Shown here: positions 33,591 to 41,919 of the stretch, piece after piece
Layout: each line of letters begins with the position of its first letter
Position numbering within the stretch: position 1 is the stretch's first letter
From: Verrucomicrobiaceae bacterium
GTDB taxonomy: Bacteria > Verrucomicrobiota > Verrucomicrobiia > Verrucomicrobiales > Verrucomicrobiaceae
NCBI GenBank assembly: GCA_027484445.1
Contig: JAIXSY010000045.1
Span: forward strand, 35,065 to 99,064
Reading direction: 5' to 3'
DNA: 64,000 bases
Position numbers and translations under genes: made by a program
The notes under the pieces: generated by a model
Database searches by the model: none
Told to the model about the DNA's origin: nothing
Seen by the model: the letters and a program-made list of their open reading frames with translations, nothing else

Positions 33591-33710
33591 ATGCGCCTCC
33601 TCTGCTCTTCGCTCTGCGCGGCTGCTTCGTAGACCAACATCATCCACTTTATCGACGACCTCGGCTAAGGCGACATCGGGTCGTTGGGCGCGGGAGGTGA
33701 TGAAGCTCAC
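33591..33710 (+). pseudogene. Dead 5' fragment of a sulfatase gene
   Basis: Starting at 33591 the DNA reads ATGCGCCTCCTCT and then AACATCATCCACTTTATCGA, CGACCTCGGCTAAGGCGACA and GCGCGGGAGG, closely matching the start of the intact sulfatase at 34837 (same blocks at 34837, 34911 and 35003), but with internal deletions and an in-frame TAA where the intact gene has TAC. The last matching bases (ATGAAGCTCAC) run into the 3' end of the RES toxin gene. It is a relic of a second sulfatase or a partial duplication. Confidence 0.8.
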
Positions 33711-34165
33711 AACAACCTCGGATCAAACGCAAACGGCACGGGTTTCCCGATACGGACCTTCTTGAAGTCACGGTGCTCCAGGTTGAGCAGGTAGTTGGGT
33801 TCGGCGTTGATGATCACACTCGGCACTTCTAGCACGGCGGAGCGAGCTTCTTTGACCCAACGATCGCCGATGCTTTTGGTGGAGGGTGAAGGCGGTTCTT
33901 CGGTCCAGTCGGCGGGCAGGGCGGATGCGGGCAGTGTTTCGATGAGGGATTCATCAAACTCGACCGGGATGGCCACATACTTGAACAGGACCGGCGGGCT
34001 GAGGTGGACGAGGCTTTCGAGGGCTGCGAGGGAAAGCGTGGCGCTGGTGTAGATCATCCGTGTGCCGGGCGAATTCCACCGGCCACCGAAGAGCCGGGCA
34101 CCTTCGCCATCAAAGGCGGTGGCCGCGTATTTGGCCTTCACGATGCGCCAGGCTCGCCTTTTCAT
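33707..34165 (-). CDS. RES-family toxin (NAD-degrading type)
   Basis: A 152-residue protein with the three RES marks: the Arg in AWRIVKAKYAATAFDGEGAR with GGRWNSPGTRMIYTS, the Glu in LSLAALESLVHL, and a Ser in the C-terminal EVPSVIINAEPNYLLNLEH. RES toxins are ADP-ribosyltransferase-like enzymes; characterised members such as MbcT phosphorolyse NAD. The gene overlaps the antitoxin stop by four bases, the usual arrangement. Its stop codon lies inside the dead sulfatase fragment, so the module was probably inserted there. Confidence 0.95.
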   Translation of the reverse strand: MKRRAWRIVKAKYAATAFDGEGARLFGGRWNSPGTRMIYTSATLSLAALESLVHLSPPVLFKYVAIPVEFDESLIETLPASALPADWTEEPPSPSTKSIGDRWVKEARSAVLEVPSVIINAEPNYLLNLEHRDFKKVRIGKPVPFAFDPRLL

Positions 34166-34692
34166 GAATAGACGCCGTATTCGATGCGACCGAGCAGATT
34201 CTCCACCTCGCGAGCGCCGACCTCGGTCTGCGCAAAGTCCAGCGGCACCGCGCCGCCAAGTCCGACCTGCGACGAGGTGAGCCAGCGGCGGCCATTTTCC
34301 AGCGACTCCATCACGACCGCCGCACGGCCCAGCAGCCGGGCAAAACGCACCACACGGTCGGACTCCGCCACGTCGAGTCGTCCAGAGCTTTTACGGCGAT
34401 GCAGCGTGGCTTTGGAGATGCCGAGCATCGGCACCAGCTTATCCATGGGCATCGCCAGATGGCCGCGCAGCTCATTCAGCTCCTGCACAGGCAGGCCCGC
34501 TTTCAGCATCTGGATCAAATGGCCGGGCGAGAGCACCTGGAGGGCAGTCTGCCCGCTCGGAACCCGCACGCAGGCATCGACAATGCCTTCGAAAGGCTTT
34601 TTGGTGGTCAGGGAGACGGCTTTCCGCGCAGGCCGCTTTCTCGCGAGGGGCGCTCTGGCGGTCGATTTGGACTTGGGGAGAGTTTTTGCCAT
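34162..34692 (-). CDS. Xre/MbcA/ParS-type antitoxin of the RES toxin
   Basis: A 176-residue protein. A basic N-terminal part (SKSTARAPLARKRPARKAV) is followed by a helix-turn-helix region (MPMDKLVPMLGISKATLHRR) and the toxin-binding helical domain SDRVVRFARLLGRAAVVMES, ending in LDFAQTEVGAREVENLLGRI (the MbcA/ParS/Xre signature). It neutralises the RES toxin encoded just after it and should repress the shared promoter in the 34693-34836 gap, which it shares divergently with the sulfatase gene. Confidence 0.95.
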   Translation of the reverse strand: MAKTLPKSKSTARAPLARKRPARKAVSLTTKKPFEGIVDACVRVPSGQTALQVLSPGHLIQMLKAGLPVQELNELRGHLAMPMDKLVPMLGISKATLHRRKSSGRLDVAESDRVVRFARLLGRAAVVMESLENGRRWLTSSQVGLGGAVPLDFAQTEVGAREVENLLGRIEYGVYS

Positions 34693-34836
34693 TTGAGACT
34701 ATTTTTAGGCTCACCTGAGGCTGGCGTCAATCTTTGGCTCGGGGGAGAGTTTTCTCATCAAAACGGTCCGCAACTCATGATGCGGCCCGTTTTTCATCGC
34801 TGAAGGTTTGGATCATCTCCATCGTTCAAAAAGCCC

Positions 34837-36774
34837 ATGCGCCTCCTCTCCCTCTTTTTCTGGCTCCTTGCCCCATGCACCCTGCTCCAGGCCGCCGCAG
34901 GCGCTCCAAACATCATCATCCACTTCATCGACGACCTCGGCTACGGCGACATTGGTCCCTTCGGCGCGGTGAAGCAGAAGACGCCGCATCTCGACCGCAT
35001 GGCGCGGGAGGGCATGAAGCTCACGTCGTTCTATGCCGCGCCGGTGTGCAGCGTGTCGCGGGCGCAGATCATGACGGGGTGCTATGGCGCACGCATTTCC
35101 GTGCCCGGCGTGTATCCGCCCGGCAGCAAAAACGGACTGCATCCGCAGGAGCACACCATCGCGGATCGCTTGCGGCCGCTGGGCTATGCTACGCAGTGCA
35201 TCGGCAAGTGGCACCTCGGCGACCAACCGGCGTTTTTGCCGACGAAGCAGGGCTTTGATCACTACCTCGGCATCCCGTATTCCAATGACATGCTTAAAAC
35301 CGCGAGCGTGGACGGTCGCCGCGTCGTGCCGCTCGTGCGCGATGATCAGGTGGAGCGCCTGCTCGATGAAGCAGACCAAGATCGCATCGAGGAAATCTAT
35401 ACCGATGAAGCCGTGAAGTTCATCCGCAGCACCCAAGCAACGAAGAACCAAGAACCAGGCACCAAGAACACGGCGCAGCCGTTCTTCCTCTACTTCCCGC
35501 ACACCGCCGTGCACACGCCCATCCATCCCGGCAAAGCCTTCCAGGGCAGCTCGCAAAACGGCCGCTTTGGCGACTGGGTGCAGGAGGTCGATGCCAGCGT
35601 CGGCCGCGTGTTCGACACGCTGCGCGAGCTGCAGCTCGACACGAACACGCTCGTCATCTTCACCAGCGACAACGGCCCCTGGCTCATCAAAGGCCCCGAT
35701 GGCGGCAGCGCCGGTCCGCTGCGCGGTGGCAAAGGCAGCACTTGGGAAGGCGGCGTGCGCGTCCCCACGCTCGCGTGGTGGCCCGGCAAGATCGCGCCCG
35801 GCAGCGTGAGCGATGCCGTCGCCGGCACCATCGACGTGCTGCCCACCTGCCTGAAAATCGCCGGAGCCGAAGTGCCCGCGCAGCCCATGATCGATGGCCG
35901 CGACCTCTCCCCGCTGCTCTTTGGTCAAAGCAAAGACTCCCCACGCGAGGCCCACTACTACTTCTCCAGCTACAACCTCCAAGCCGTTCGCCAAGGCCCG
36001 TGGAAACTCGCCATCACCACGCAAAAAGAAACCATGGGCAAAGAAGCCGCCGACGATGCGAAAAAGAACCCGCGCCTCTACCACCTCGATCAAGACATCG
36101 GCGAAAAGACCAACCTCGCCGCGCAGCATCCCGACATCGTCGCGAAACTGACCGCCCTCGCCGAAAAGATGACCACCGAGATCGGCGGCAACGAACCCCA
36201 ATCCCGCCGCCCGCCCGGCGAGGTCGAAAATCCCGTCACGCTCTATCCGACGAGCGACAAACCCAAGGAACGGCGCTTGCCAAGTGCCGCCCCAAAGCCC
36301 GCCGACCTCTCCAAGCTCCAACCCGGCGACAAACTCGCCGCCGAGAAAGCCCCGCAAATCGCCGACACGTCCTTCACCCTCACCTGCGAGGTCACCACCG
36401 CGCAGCGCGATGCCATCCTCGTCGCCCACGGCGGCGCCAGCACCGGCTACGCGCTCCATCTCAGCGGCGGCAAGCTCATCTGGGCCATCCGCCACGGCAA
36501 AACCCTCACCACCGCCCAGACCGACTACCCCGCCGACAACCAACCTCACCGCATCACCGCCACCCTCGGCCAAAAAGGCCAGCTCACCCTCCAACTCGAT
36601 CAAAACGAGCCCATCACCACGAAAGGCCCCGGCCTCATCCGCTCGCAGCCCAAAGAAGACTTCTGCCTCGGCCACGACAACAAAGTGCCAGTCGCGACTT
36701 ACACCGCGAAGGGCAGGTTTGAGGGGAATATCGTGAATGTGAAGGTGACAGCACAACAAGGGCCTTCAGAATAG
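34837..36774 (+). CDS. Secreted sulfatase
   Basis: A 645-residue protein with signal peptide MRLLSLFFWLLAPCTLLQAAA. The metal site opens with NIIIHFIDDLGYGDIGPFG, and the formylglycine signature is APVCSVSRAQIMTG, Cys near residue 71 (C-S-x-S-R form, x being Val rather than Pro). GKWHLGD, FFLYFPHTAVHTP, SDNGPWL and GGKGSTWEGGVRVP follow the family. The last ~185 residues are an added beta-sandwich (TLTCEVTTAQRDAILVAHGG, later FEGNIVNVKV), perhaps carbohydrate-binding. It removes sulfate from a glycan and needs a maturase, not seen in this window. A dead copy of its 5' end is at 33591. Confidence 0.95.
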   Translation: MRLLSLFFWLLAPCTLLQAAAGAPNIIIHFIDDLGYGDIGPFGAVKQKTPHLDRMAREGMKLTSFYAAPVCSVSRAQIMTGCYGARISVPGVYPPGSKNGLHPQEHTIADRLRPLGYATQCIGKWHLGDQPAFLPTKQGFDHYLGIPYSNDMLKTASVDGRRVVPLVRDDQVERLLDEADQDRIEEIYTDEAVKFIRSTQATKNQEPGTKNTAQPFFLYFPHTAVHTPIHPGKAFQGSSQNGRFGDWVQEVDASVGRVFDTLRELQLDTNTLVIFTSDNGPWLIKGPDGGSAGPLRGGKGSTWEGGVRVPTLAWWPGKIAPGSVSDAVAGTIDVLPTCLKIAGAEVPAQPMIDGRDLSPLLFGQSKDSPREAHYYFSSYNLQAVRQGPWKLAITTQKETMGKEAADDAKKNPRLYHLDQDIGEKTNLAAQHPDIVAKLTALAEKMTTEIGGNEPQSRRPPGEVENPVTLYPTSDKPKERRLPSAAPKPADLSKLQPGDKLAAEKAPQIADTSFTLTCEVTTAQRDAILVAHGGASTGYALHLSGGKLIWAIRHGKTLTTAQTDYPADNQPHRITATLGQKGQLTLQLDQNEPITTKGPGLIRSQPKEDFCLGHDNKVPVATYTAKGRFEGNIVNVKVTAQQGPSE

Positions 36775-36782
36775 TTAGCGAT

Positions 36783-37235
36783 ATGTCGTCCCTGCCCCAA
36801 TTTCCTCACCTCGAATTCTCTCGCGACTCGATCTCGAAGCGAGCCAAAGAGACTCCGAGCATCATCAAAGGTCTTCGGTTGCTGGCCGAGCATTCCGATA
36901 AGGAGCATCGACTCTACAAGAACGATCAGACAGGTGAACTCTGGCAATACTCAAATGCTTGGAACTGGGGTGCCAAACCATACTGTTTTATTGTTCCGCA
37001 AATTGATCCCGAGGACTGGCACCGAGAACGATATGTCGATCCCGACGAATTGCTCATTTATGGAGCGTCCATGCGAGACTATCTGGCAGTGCCATCCAAC
37101 CGTGCTTTGCCAAACCTTGGCGAACACATGCGGATGCTTCAACGGATCAGAACGCTGCCCAAAGATCCCGAAGGAAGGTGGTTCGAGCCATACCTTCGTG
37201 AAAACGTTATCCCTCCACCTTTGCGGGAGTCTTAA
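36783..37235 (+). CDS. Small hypothetical protein, possibly immunity-like
   Basis: A 150-residue protein beginning eight bases after the sulfatase stop. It has LYKNDQTGELWQYSNAWNWG and YCFIVPQIDPEDWHRERYVD, a layout reminiscent of small polymorphic-toxin immunity proteins (Imm27-like, D..TG..W.y), but the match is weak and no toxin is near. There is no signal peptide or membrane segment. Codon use looks less GC-rich than in the sulfatase. I do not recognise the family with certainty. Confidence 0.5.
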   Translation: MSSLPQFPHLEFSRDSISKRAKETPSIIKGLRLLAEHSDKEHRLYKNDQTGELWQYSNAWNWGAKPYCFIVPQIDPEDWHRERYVDPDELLIYGASMRDYLAVPSNRALPNLGEHMRMLQRIRTLPKDPEGRWFEPYLRENVIPPPLRES

Positions 37236-37250
37236 AATCTCCGCCCCTCT

Positions 37251-37303
37251 GCTCCTCTGCGGTAAAACCGAGCGTTCTGACCTTTCGCATTTGCCGCAGA
37301 GCA
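37251..37303. repeat. Inverted repeat after the small hypothetical gene
   Basis: CTCTGCGGTAAAA near 37254 is inverted as ATTTGCCGCAGAG near 37289, with a ~22-base loop. It stands close to the 3' end of the plus-strand gene and might act as a terminator-like or REP-type structure; there is no U-tract. Confidence 0.5.
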
Positions 37304-37343
37304 CCGGAAGCAAAGGAATCTTGATTGTGAGACGGGAAGTAAT

Positions 37344-37414
37344 TTCCAGCAGATTCAGGGAGGCCAACAGATTTTTCAGAAGCCAATCTGCTGGCCTCCC
37401 TGAATCTGCTGGAA
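37344..37414. repeat. Strong 30-bp-arm palindrome
   Basis: Arms 37344-37373 and 37385-37414 are inverse copies with a single mismatch, separated by 11 bases. The arm begins TTCCAGCAGATTCAGGGAGG. It lies between the small hypothetical gene and the 3' end of the DUF234-type ATPase, in a gap without genes. The rest of 37236-37479 shows only the weaker inverted repeat at 37251-37303. Confidence 0.9.
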
Positions 37415-37479
37415 CTCTTCTGAATTTATTCGGGAGGAGCAGAGTATGAGTGATGCTTGAGGTCGCACCGCTGCTCCTA

Positions 37480-38931
37480 CTACTTCCCCGTCAGCAGCTT
37501 CTCGGCAGGCACCAGGAAATCAAAATCATCGCGGCCATCGATCTCGGGATCGAGTTCGCCGCAGTAGATGAGGCCGGTGCGGACGGACTGACCTTTGGGG
37601 AGCTTCAGGCGTTTCACTTTCTCCCGCACTTCATCGACGAGACTGACGGCGAGGCGCTTGCGGAATTTGATCTCGAAGACGTAGAGGCTGCGCCGCGTGC
37701 GGATGAGCAGATCGATCTGGCAGCCTTTGCGACGCAGCGTTTGTTTTTGCACATAGGGACCGGCATTGAGCACGAGTTTCCGATCAAGGCCGATCTGAGC
37801 GAGCAGGAGGTCGAGATTGGCGTGGACGAGGTTTTCGAATTGCAGGCCCATGATGGTGTCCCAGGCGTCCAGTGTCTCCAGCGCGGTGTTTTTGAGCAGG
37901 CCCTTCGTGATGCGGGCCTTCACGGGATCGACATACTTTAAGTAGAAGCGCAGGTAATTGTCCGAGAGGCGGAAACGGGCATCGCGAGGCCGACTGCGAC
38001 CGGTTTCCGGCTCAAAAGGGATGTCGCGGGCGATGAAGCCAGCCAGCTCCAGATCGGTGAGCGAGGCGCTGAGGCTGCCGCCACGTGCGCGGCCGAGTTC
38101 GGTGCTGATTTGATCCACGCTGCGCGGTCCAGCCACGAGCGTGCGCACGATCTCGCGATACGTCTCCGCCTTCCGCGTGAAGATGTCGTGGAAGATGCTG
38201 TCGAACTCACTGAAGAGCATGCCTGCGGCGTTGAAGCACAGATCGGCGATGTTTTGCTCCGCCGTGCGGGCGGGATTGATCTCCTCCAGGTAGCGCGGCA
38301 CGCCGCCGGTGACGGAGAGCAGGCGCAGCTTTTCCGCCGTGCTGATGCGTGTGCCGCGTTTCCCCCAAAACTGCACGCACTCCGGCAGTGAAAGCGGCCC
38401 CAGCCGGAACTGCCACGAGCAGCGCCCGACGAAGCCGGTGTTGTTGAGGATGTTCTCCTCGATCCACGAGGACACGCTGCCGCACAGCACGACGACAAGC
38501 CGCTGCCGCTTGGAGAAATGCGTATCCCAGGCTGTTTTGAGATGCCCGGCGAAGTCGGCATCACCTGCGGCCATCCAGGAGATTTCATCGAGCAGCAAAA
38601 CCACCGTGCCGCTGGCTGGGAGCTGACTGGCGAGGAGCTGAAACGCCGTGGGCCAACCATCGAGCGGCACTTTGGGAGCCTTCGTTTGTTTGGAGAGCTG
38701 ATCCGCAAAGGCATCGAGCTGCACCTGCCGGGTCATGTCCTCACGCGGAGGCAGCCCCATGAAGCTGAGGAAGTGATCCGCCTCCTGAGCGCATTCCGCG
38801 AGGAAGCGGCTCTTCCCAATGCGCCGCCGCCCCTGGCAGGTGACGAGCGAGGCCGTCCTCTTTCCCAGCAGGCGACGAAACTCCTCCCGCTCGTCCATGC
38901 GTCCGATGTAGCCGTCTTCGTGAGTGCTCAT
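37480..38931 (-). CDS. AAA ATPase with DUF234-like nuclease-fold C-terminus
   Basis: A 483-residue protein from the ATG of MSTHEDGYIGRMDEREE. Walker A is degenerate but present in TCQGRRRIGKSRFLAE, and Walker B is VVLLLDEISWMA; GSVSSWIEENILNN gives the sensor region. A winged helix (RSVDQISTELGRARGGSLSA) follows, then a DUF234-like C-terminus with CQIDLLIRT and LYVFEIKFRKR, where D and ExK fit a PD-(D/E)XK nuclease core. Such ATPases are frequent in mobile or accessory regions; their function is unknown, though STAND-like roles have been suggested. The in-frame TTG extension upstream would translate the tandem palindromes and is unlikely. Confidence 0.88.
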   Translation of the reverse strand: MSTHEDGYIGRMDEREEFRRLLGKRTASLVTCQGRRRIGKSRFLAECAQEADHFLSFMGLPPREDMTRQVQLDAFADQLSKQTKAPKVPLDGWPTAFQLLASQLPASGTVVLLLDEISWMAAGDADFAGHLKTAWDTHFSKRQRLVVVLCGSVSSWIEENILNNTGFVGRCSWQFRLGPLSLPECVQFWGKRGTRISTAEKLRLLSVTGGVPRYLEEINPARTAEQNIADLCFNAAGMLFSEFDSIFHDIFTRKAETYREIVRTLVAGPRSVDQISTELGRARGGSLSASLTDLELAGFIARDIPFEPETGRSRPRDARFRLSDNYLRFYLKYVDPVKARITKGLLKNTALETLDAWDTIMGLQFENLVHANLDLLLAQIGLDRKLVLNAGPYVQKQTLRRKGCQIDLLIRTRRSLYVFEIKFRKRLAVSLVDEVREKVKRLKLPKGQSVRTGLIYCGELDPEIDGRDDFDFLVPAEKLLTGK

Positions 38932-38936
38932 GTCAA

Positions 38937-39090
38937 TTTGGTGCCTGAAATTGGTGGCGAACTTCTGGCACGAAATCAACGGAATGTCAATTTGGTGCCT
39001 GAAAGTCACGGGATATTTCAGGCACGAAATCGACATGGTGCACATTTCGTGCCCGAGATAAACGCTCGGCTTCAGGCACGAAATCGACAT
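38937..39090. repeat. Three tandem palindromes with exact 54-bp period
   Basis: Half-sites alternate in orientation: TTTGGTGCCTGAAA at 38937 and 38991 and TTTCGTGCCCGAG at 39045, each followed after ~12 bases by an inverse TTCnGGCACGAAATC at 38963, 39017 and 39071. Units begin 54 bases apart. The array lies directly before the start of the ATPase gene, so it may be an operator, a 5' leader hairpin set or a REP-like array. Beyond it, 39091-39387 shows no gene except the presumed promoter of the PBP2 gene. Confidence 0.85.
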
Positions 39091-39387
39091 TGCCAAATGC
39101 CATTTTCTCTAGCGCGCTTGGTCATCGTCCACTCATGAATCTTTTTTGTGCGATAGCTGTTCGAAACGGTGCTCATGGTTTATCAGATGAATGAACGCAC
39201 GACTCTTTGCCAAGCCGATTGGGAGAATTGGGACACGATGATAAAGATTGGCCTCGCTGTTTGGTTTTGGGTGGTTTTGTTTAAGGAAAACAGGAGGCTG
39301 CGCGCCTTGACGTCACGCTAGCTTGCCGTCATGCTTGAGGCGCATGCCCAAAAAGGTAGTCTGGGCTTTTTCCCGCTGTTTTTCCTT

Positions 39388-41421
39388 ATGAACCAACATC
39401 TCAGGCGACTTGTTTTTTTATTGCTAGTCTGCACGTCTGCCGTGTTCGCACAGGACAGTGCCCCCAAGGCTGAACCTGTGATGGGCACTGCTCTCAAAGG
39501 CACTCAGGAAAAAAAGAAGGATCTGGCGGCTAGCCTGAGCACTCAACGTGAAGCACGCACCATGCGGCTCAGCATTCCTGCGCCTCGTGGTTTGATCGTG
39601 GATCGAAACGGGGTGGCATTGGCGCAGAATCGAGTGGTCAACTATTTGGCGTTGAACTTTCCTTTCATGGACAAGGCGACGCCTGAGATGATTGTTTCTT
39701 ATGCGAAGGCGAAAATGGCAAAAGCAAACCAGTTGCTTGGGAAAAACTGGACGCTGTCGGATGAGAAGCTGTTGAGTCATTATCAGAATCGTAGGTGGCT
39801 CCCTCTGGTGTTTTCCATTGAAGACACCATCACGGTTGAACTTTCTCCCGAAGAAATGGAAAAGTTAAAACCGCTCTTTGAGAAAGGAGAACTGCTCCCG
39901 CAGCCAGCCTACATTCGGCATTATCCCAAAGGGGATTGTGCATCCCACATCTTAGGCTACACGGGCAAAACGCGTCGTTTGCCGGAAGGTCCGATTGTCG
40001 ATGGTGATCCTTTGTTTGAGGAAATGGAAGGCAGACAGGGGTTGGAATTGAGCTTCGATGCCGCGCTGAAAGGAACGCCTGGGGAGATCAATCTATTGTT
40101 TGATGAAAATGGAGAACTGCTGTCCGAAGAAGTGCTGCGCCGTCCTTCCCCTGGGCGATCTGTCGTGCTCACATTGGATTACAGTTTGCAGCGCCATGCG
40201 GAGAATGCTCTACAGCGTCATGCACGAAATGGCGGGGCGATGGTGGTGATGGATATCCGAAATGGGGAGATTCTCGCCATGGCTTCCAATCCGAGTTTTG
40301 ATCCTAATGAATTTGTTTTCGGCATTCGAGACCAGCGTTGGTTTGAGCTAAATAAAGACCCGCGTGCACCGCTTTTCGGGCGTGCCTTTAGTGGTGAGTA
40401 TCCTCCAGCTTCGACCTTTAAGATCGTGACTGCACTGGGCGCACTCGAGAGTGGCAAAGTGACGCCTAGCAGTTCGTATCATTGCGGCATCTCGCTCTTG
40501 ATCGGAGATCGCTACTTCCACAATCACAACATGAAGAATGATGAAGGGAACATGAACGTGATCACTGCGATCAAGCGTTCCTGCAACACGTGGTTTTACC
40601 AAGCAGCTCTTGATGTTGGGGCAGATGCAGTCACGAACATGGCGTCTAGGTTGGGTTTCGCGGAGCGCACAGGCATTCCTCTCAAGGGTGAAGGACGAGG
40701 CAATCTGCCGACGAATGCAGACCATAAAATCATGGGGGGAGAATTGGCCAACATCGCGATTGGGCAGGGGGCTGTGACGGCGACTCCGCTTCAGGTCTGC
40801 CAATGCATGGCTGCGATCGGGGACGGCATGGTTATGCGTCAACCTCTGCTCGTGAAGCAAGTGCAGACGATCAGTGAGGTGGTGGTCGAAGCATTTGAGC
40901 CAAAAGTCCGTCGTGAAGTGAATCTCAACCCAATCGCTCGTGATGCGGTCGTGAAGGGCATGGTCGCTGTGGTCTCTGGTGATGGCGGCACAGGCCGCGC
41001 TGCAGGGATCAAGCAGGTGCAGATCGCTGGAAAAACAGGCACCGCGCAGTGGAAACCGGCCAAGGACCAGAATCTGGCTTGGTTTACGGGATTCTTGCCA
41101 GCTAGCCAGCCGGTTTTGGCATATTCCGTGGTGTATGAAGGACGCCCTGGGGAGCGTGTCAGCGGTGGGGGCATTGCGGCGCCCATCGTTCATGATGTCT
41201 TCACCAAGTATTATGAGAATGCACCGACGGATGATCCCCTGGTGGCAGCAATGAAGGATGTGCCGCAAGCGCTGGCAGTCGATGAAGGTGAACTTGATCC
41301 ATCGGCTGCTGCAGCGACTGCTACTCAGGATGCAGCGATCCGCCGCGCATTGCCTCCACCACCACCTTCGGAAAAGAAAACGGTCGCTAGTTTTTTCCGC
41401 CGCCTTTTCCGTCGCGAATGA
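39388..41421 (+). CDS. mrdA: Penicillin-binding protein 2 (peptidoglycan transpeptidase)
   Basis: A 677-residue class B PBP. The start at 39388 gives an N-terminal hydrophobic anchor (LRRLVFLLLVCTSAVFA); an in-frame ATG at 39331 would add 19 residues. The N-terminal dimerisation domain has APRGLIVDRNGVALAQNRVV. The transpeptidase motifs are STFK near residue 342, SCN near 397 and KTGT near 549. It cross-links peptidoglycan during cell elongation at the inner membrane. No rodA or mreC/D is adjacent; it is followed by unrelated genes on the same strand. The C-terminus is Ala-rich and ends in a basic SFFRRLFRRE. The gene symbol rests on the PBP2-type domain order. Confidence 0.92.
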   Translation: MNQHLRRLVFLLLVCTSAVFAQDSAPKAEPVMGTALKGTQEKKKDLAASLSTQREARTMRLSIPAPRGLIVDRNGVALAQNRVVNYLALNFPFMDKATPEMIVSYAKAKMAKANQLLGKNWTLSDEKLLSHYQNRRWLPLVFSIEDTITVELSPEEMEKLKPLFEKGELLPQPAYIRHYPKGDCASHILGYTGKTRRLPEGPIVDGDPLFEEMEGRQGLELSFDAALKGTPGEINLLFDENGELLSEEVLRRPSPGRSVVLTLDYSLQRHAENALQRHARNGGAMVVMDIRNGEILAMASNPSFDPNEFVFGIRDQRWFELNKDPRAPLFGRAFSGEYPPASTFKIVTALGALESGKVTPSSSYHCGISLLIGDRYFHNHNMKNDEGNMNVITAIKRSCNTWFYQAALDVGADAVTNMASRLGFAERTGIPLKGEGRGNLPTNADHKIMGGELANIAIGQGAVTATPLQVCQCMAAIGDGMVMRQPLLVKQVQTISEVVVEAFEPKVRREVNLNPIARDAVVKGMVAVVSGDGGTGRAAGIKQVQIAGKTGTAQWKPAKDQNLAWFTGFLPASQPVLAYSVVYEGRPGERVSGGGIAAPIVHDVFTKYYENAPTDDPLVAAMKDVPQALAVDEGELDPSAAAATATQDAAIRRALPPPPPSEKKTVASFFRRLFRRE

Positions 41422-41455
41422 TTTTGTTGAGCCTGCCTTCTACCTTTTTGAAATC

Positions 41456-41881
41456 GTGACTGTTCAGCTAGCTACTCTTTGTGACTCTGCCGCCGACTAC
41501 TCAGGAAAGCTCTGCATCTTGGGTGCTTTTGATACCCTTTGTGCTCGGGAGTTTCCAGTCGTTCATCCTGCCTGTGCTTTGGTGGTGCGCCTGACCTTTG
41601 AGCCTAGCGATGCGGGCAGGCACAGTTTGGTGATCCGTTGCATCGACCCTTCAGGTCAGGAGAGTTTGCCCCCCTTTGAGCCCGTGGTGGAGGTTTCGTT
41701 TCCTTCCACCTTTGTGCCATTTGTGACACGGAATATTGTCATGAATCTACAGCGTCTTCGTGTCGAAAAACCGGGCCTTTATCGTTGGCTGGTAGAATCC
41801 AGAGGACAGACGCTGGCGACCATACCGCTGCGTGTCACGTTGTTTGATGAGAGCCGCTCTGCGATCGGTCCTGCGGGATGA
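41456..41881 (+). CDS. DUF6941-like conserved protein
   Basis: A 141-residue protein, probably from the GTG at 41456, giving MTVQLATLCDSAADYSGKLC, which matches the start of a conserved family (TxCDxAxxxxGKLxIxGxFD). Upstream in-frame codons overlap PBP2 and look non-coding. The body is beta-rich (PACALVVRLTFEPSDAGRHS) and soluble. Function is unknown; members are common in Verrucomicrobiota, Planctomycetota and Actinobacteria. It begins 34 bases after the PBP2 stop and may be in the same transcript. Confidence 0.75.
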   Translation: MTVQLATLCDSAADYSGKLCILGAFDTLCAREFPVVHPACALVVRLTFEPSDAGRHSLVIRCIDPSGQESLPPFEPVVEVSFPSTFVPFVTRNIVMNLQRLRVEKPGLYRWLVESRGQTLATIPLRVTLFDESRSAIGPAG

Positions 41882-41919
41882 TTTGCAGAAAGCTGGCGTT
41901 TGGGGCATAAGTCAGTTCT

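Noticed and set aside
34813..36759. 648-residue minus-strand open frame opposite the sulfatase
   Set aside because: Shadow of the sulfatase; composition is Gly/Ala/Val-rich without motifs, and the plus strand has the full sulfatase signature.
38937..39090. CRISPR array
   Set aside because: Units alternate in orientation and are palindromic throughout with no unique spacers; only three units and no cas gene nearby.
37480..39096. Longer form of the DUF234-type ATPase starting at the TTG at 39096
   Set aside because: The extra 55 residues are translated tandem palindromes; the ATG at 38931 starts the conserved domain.
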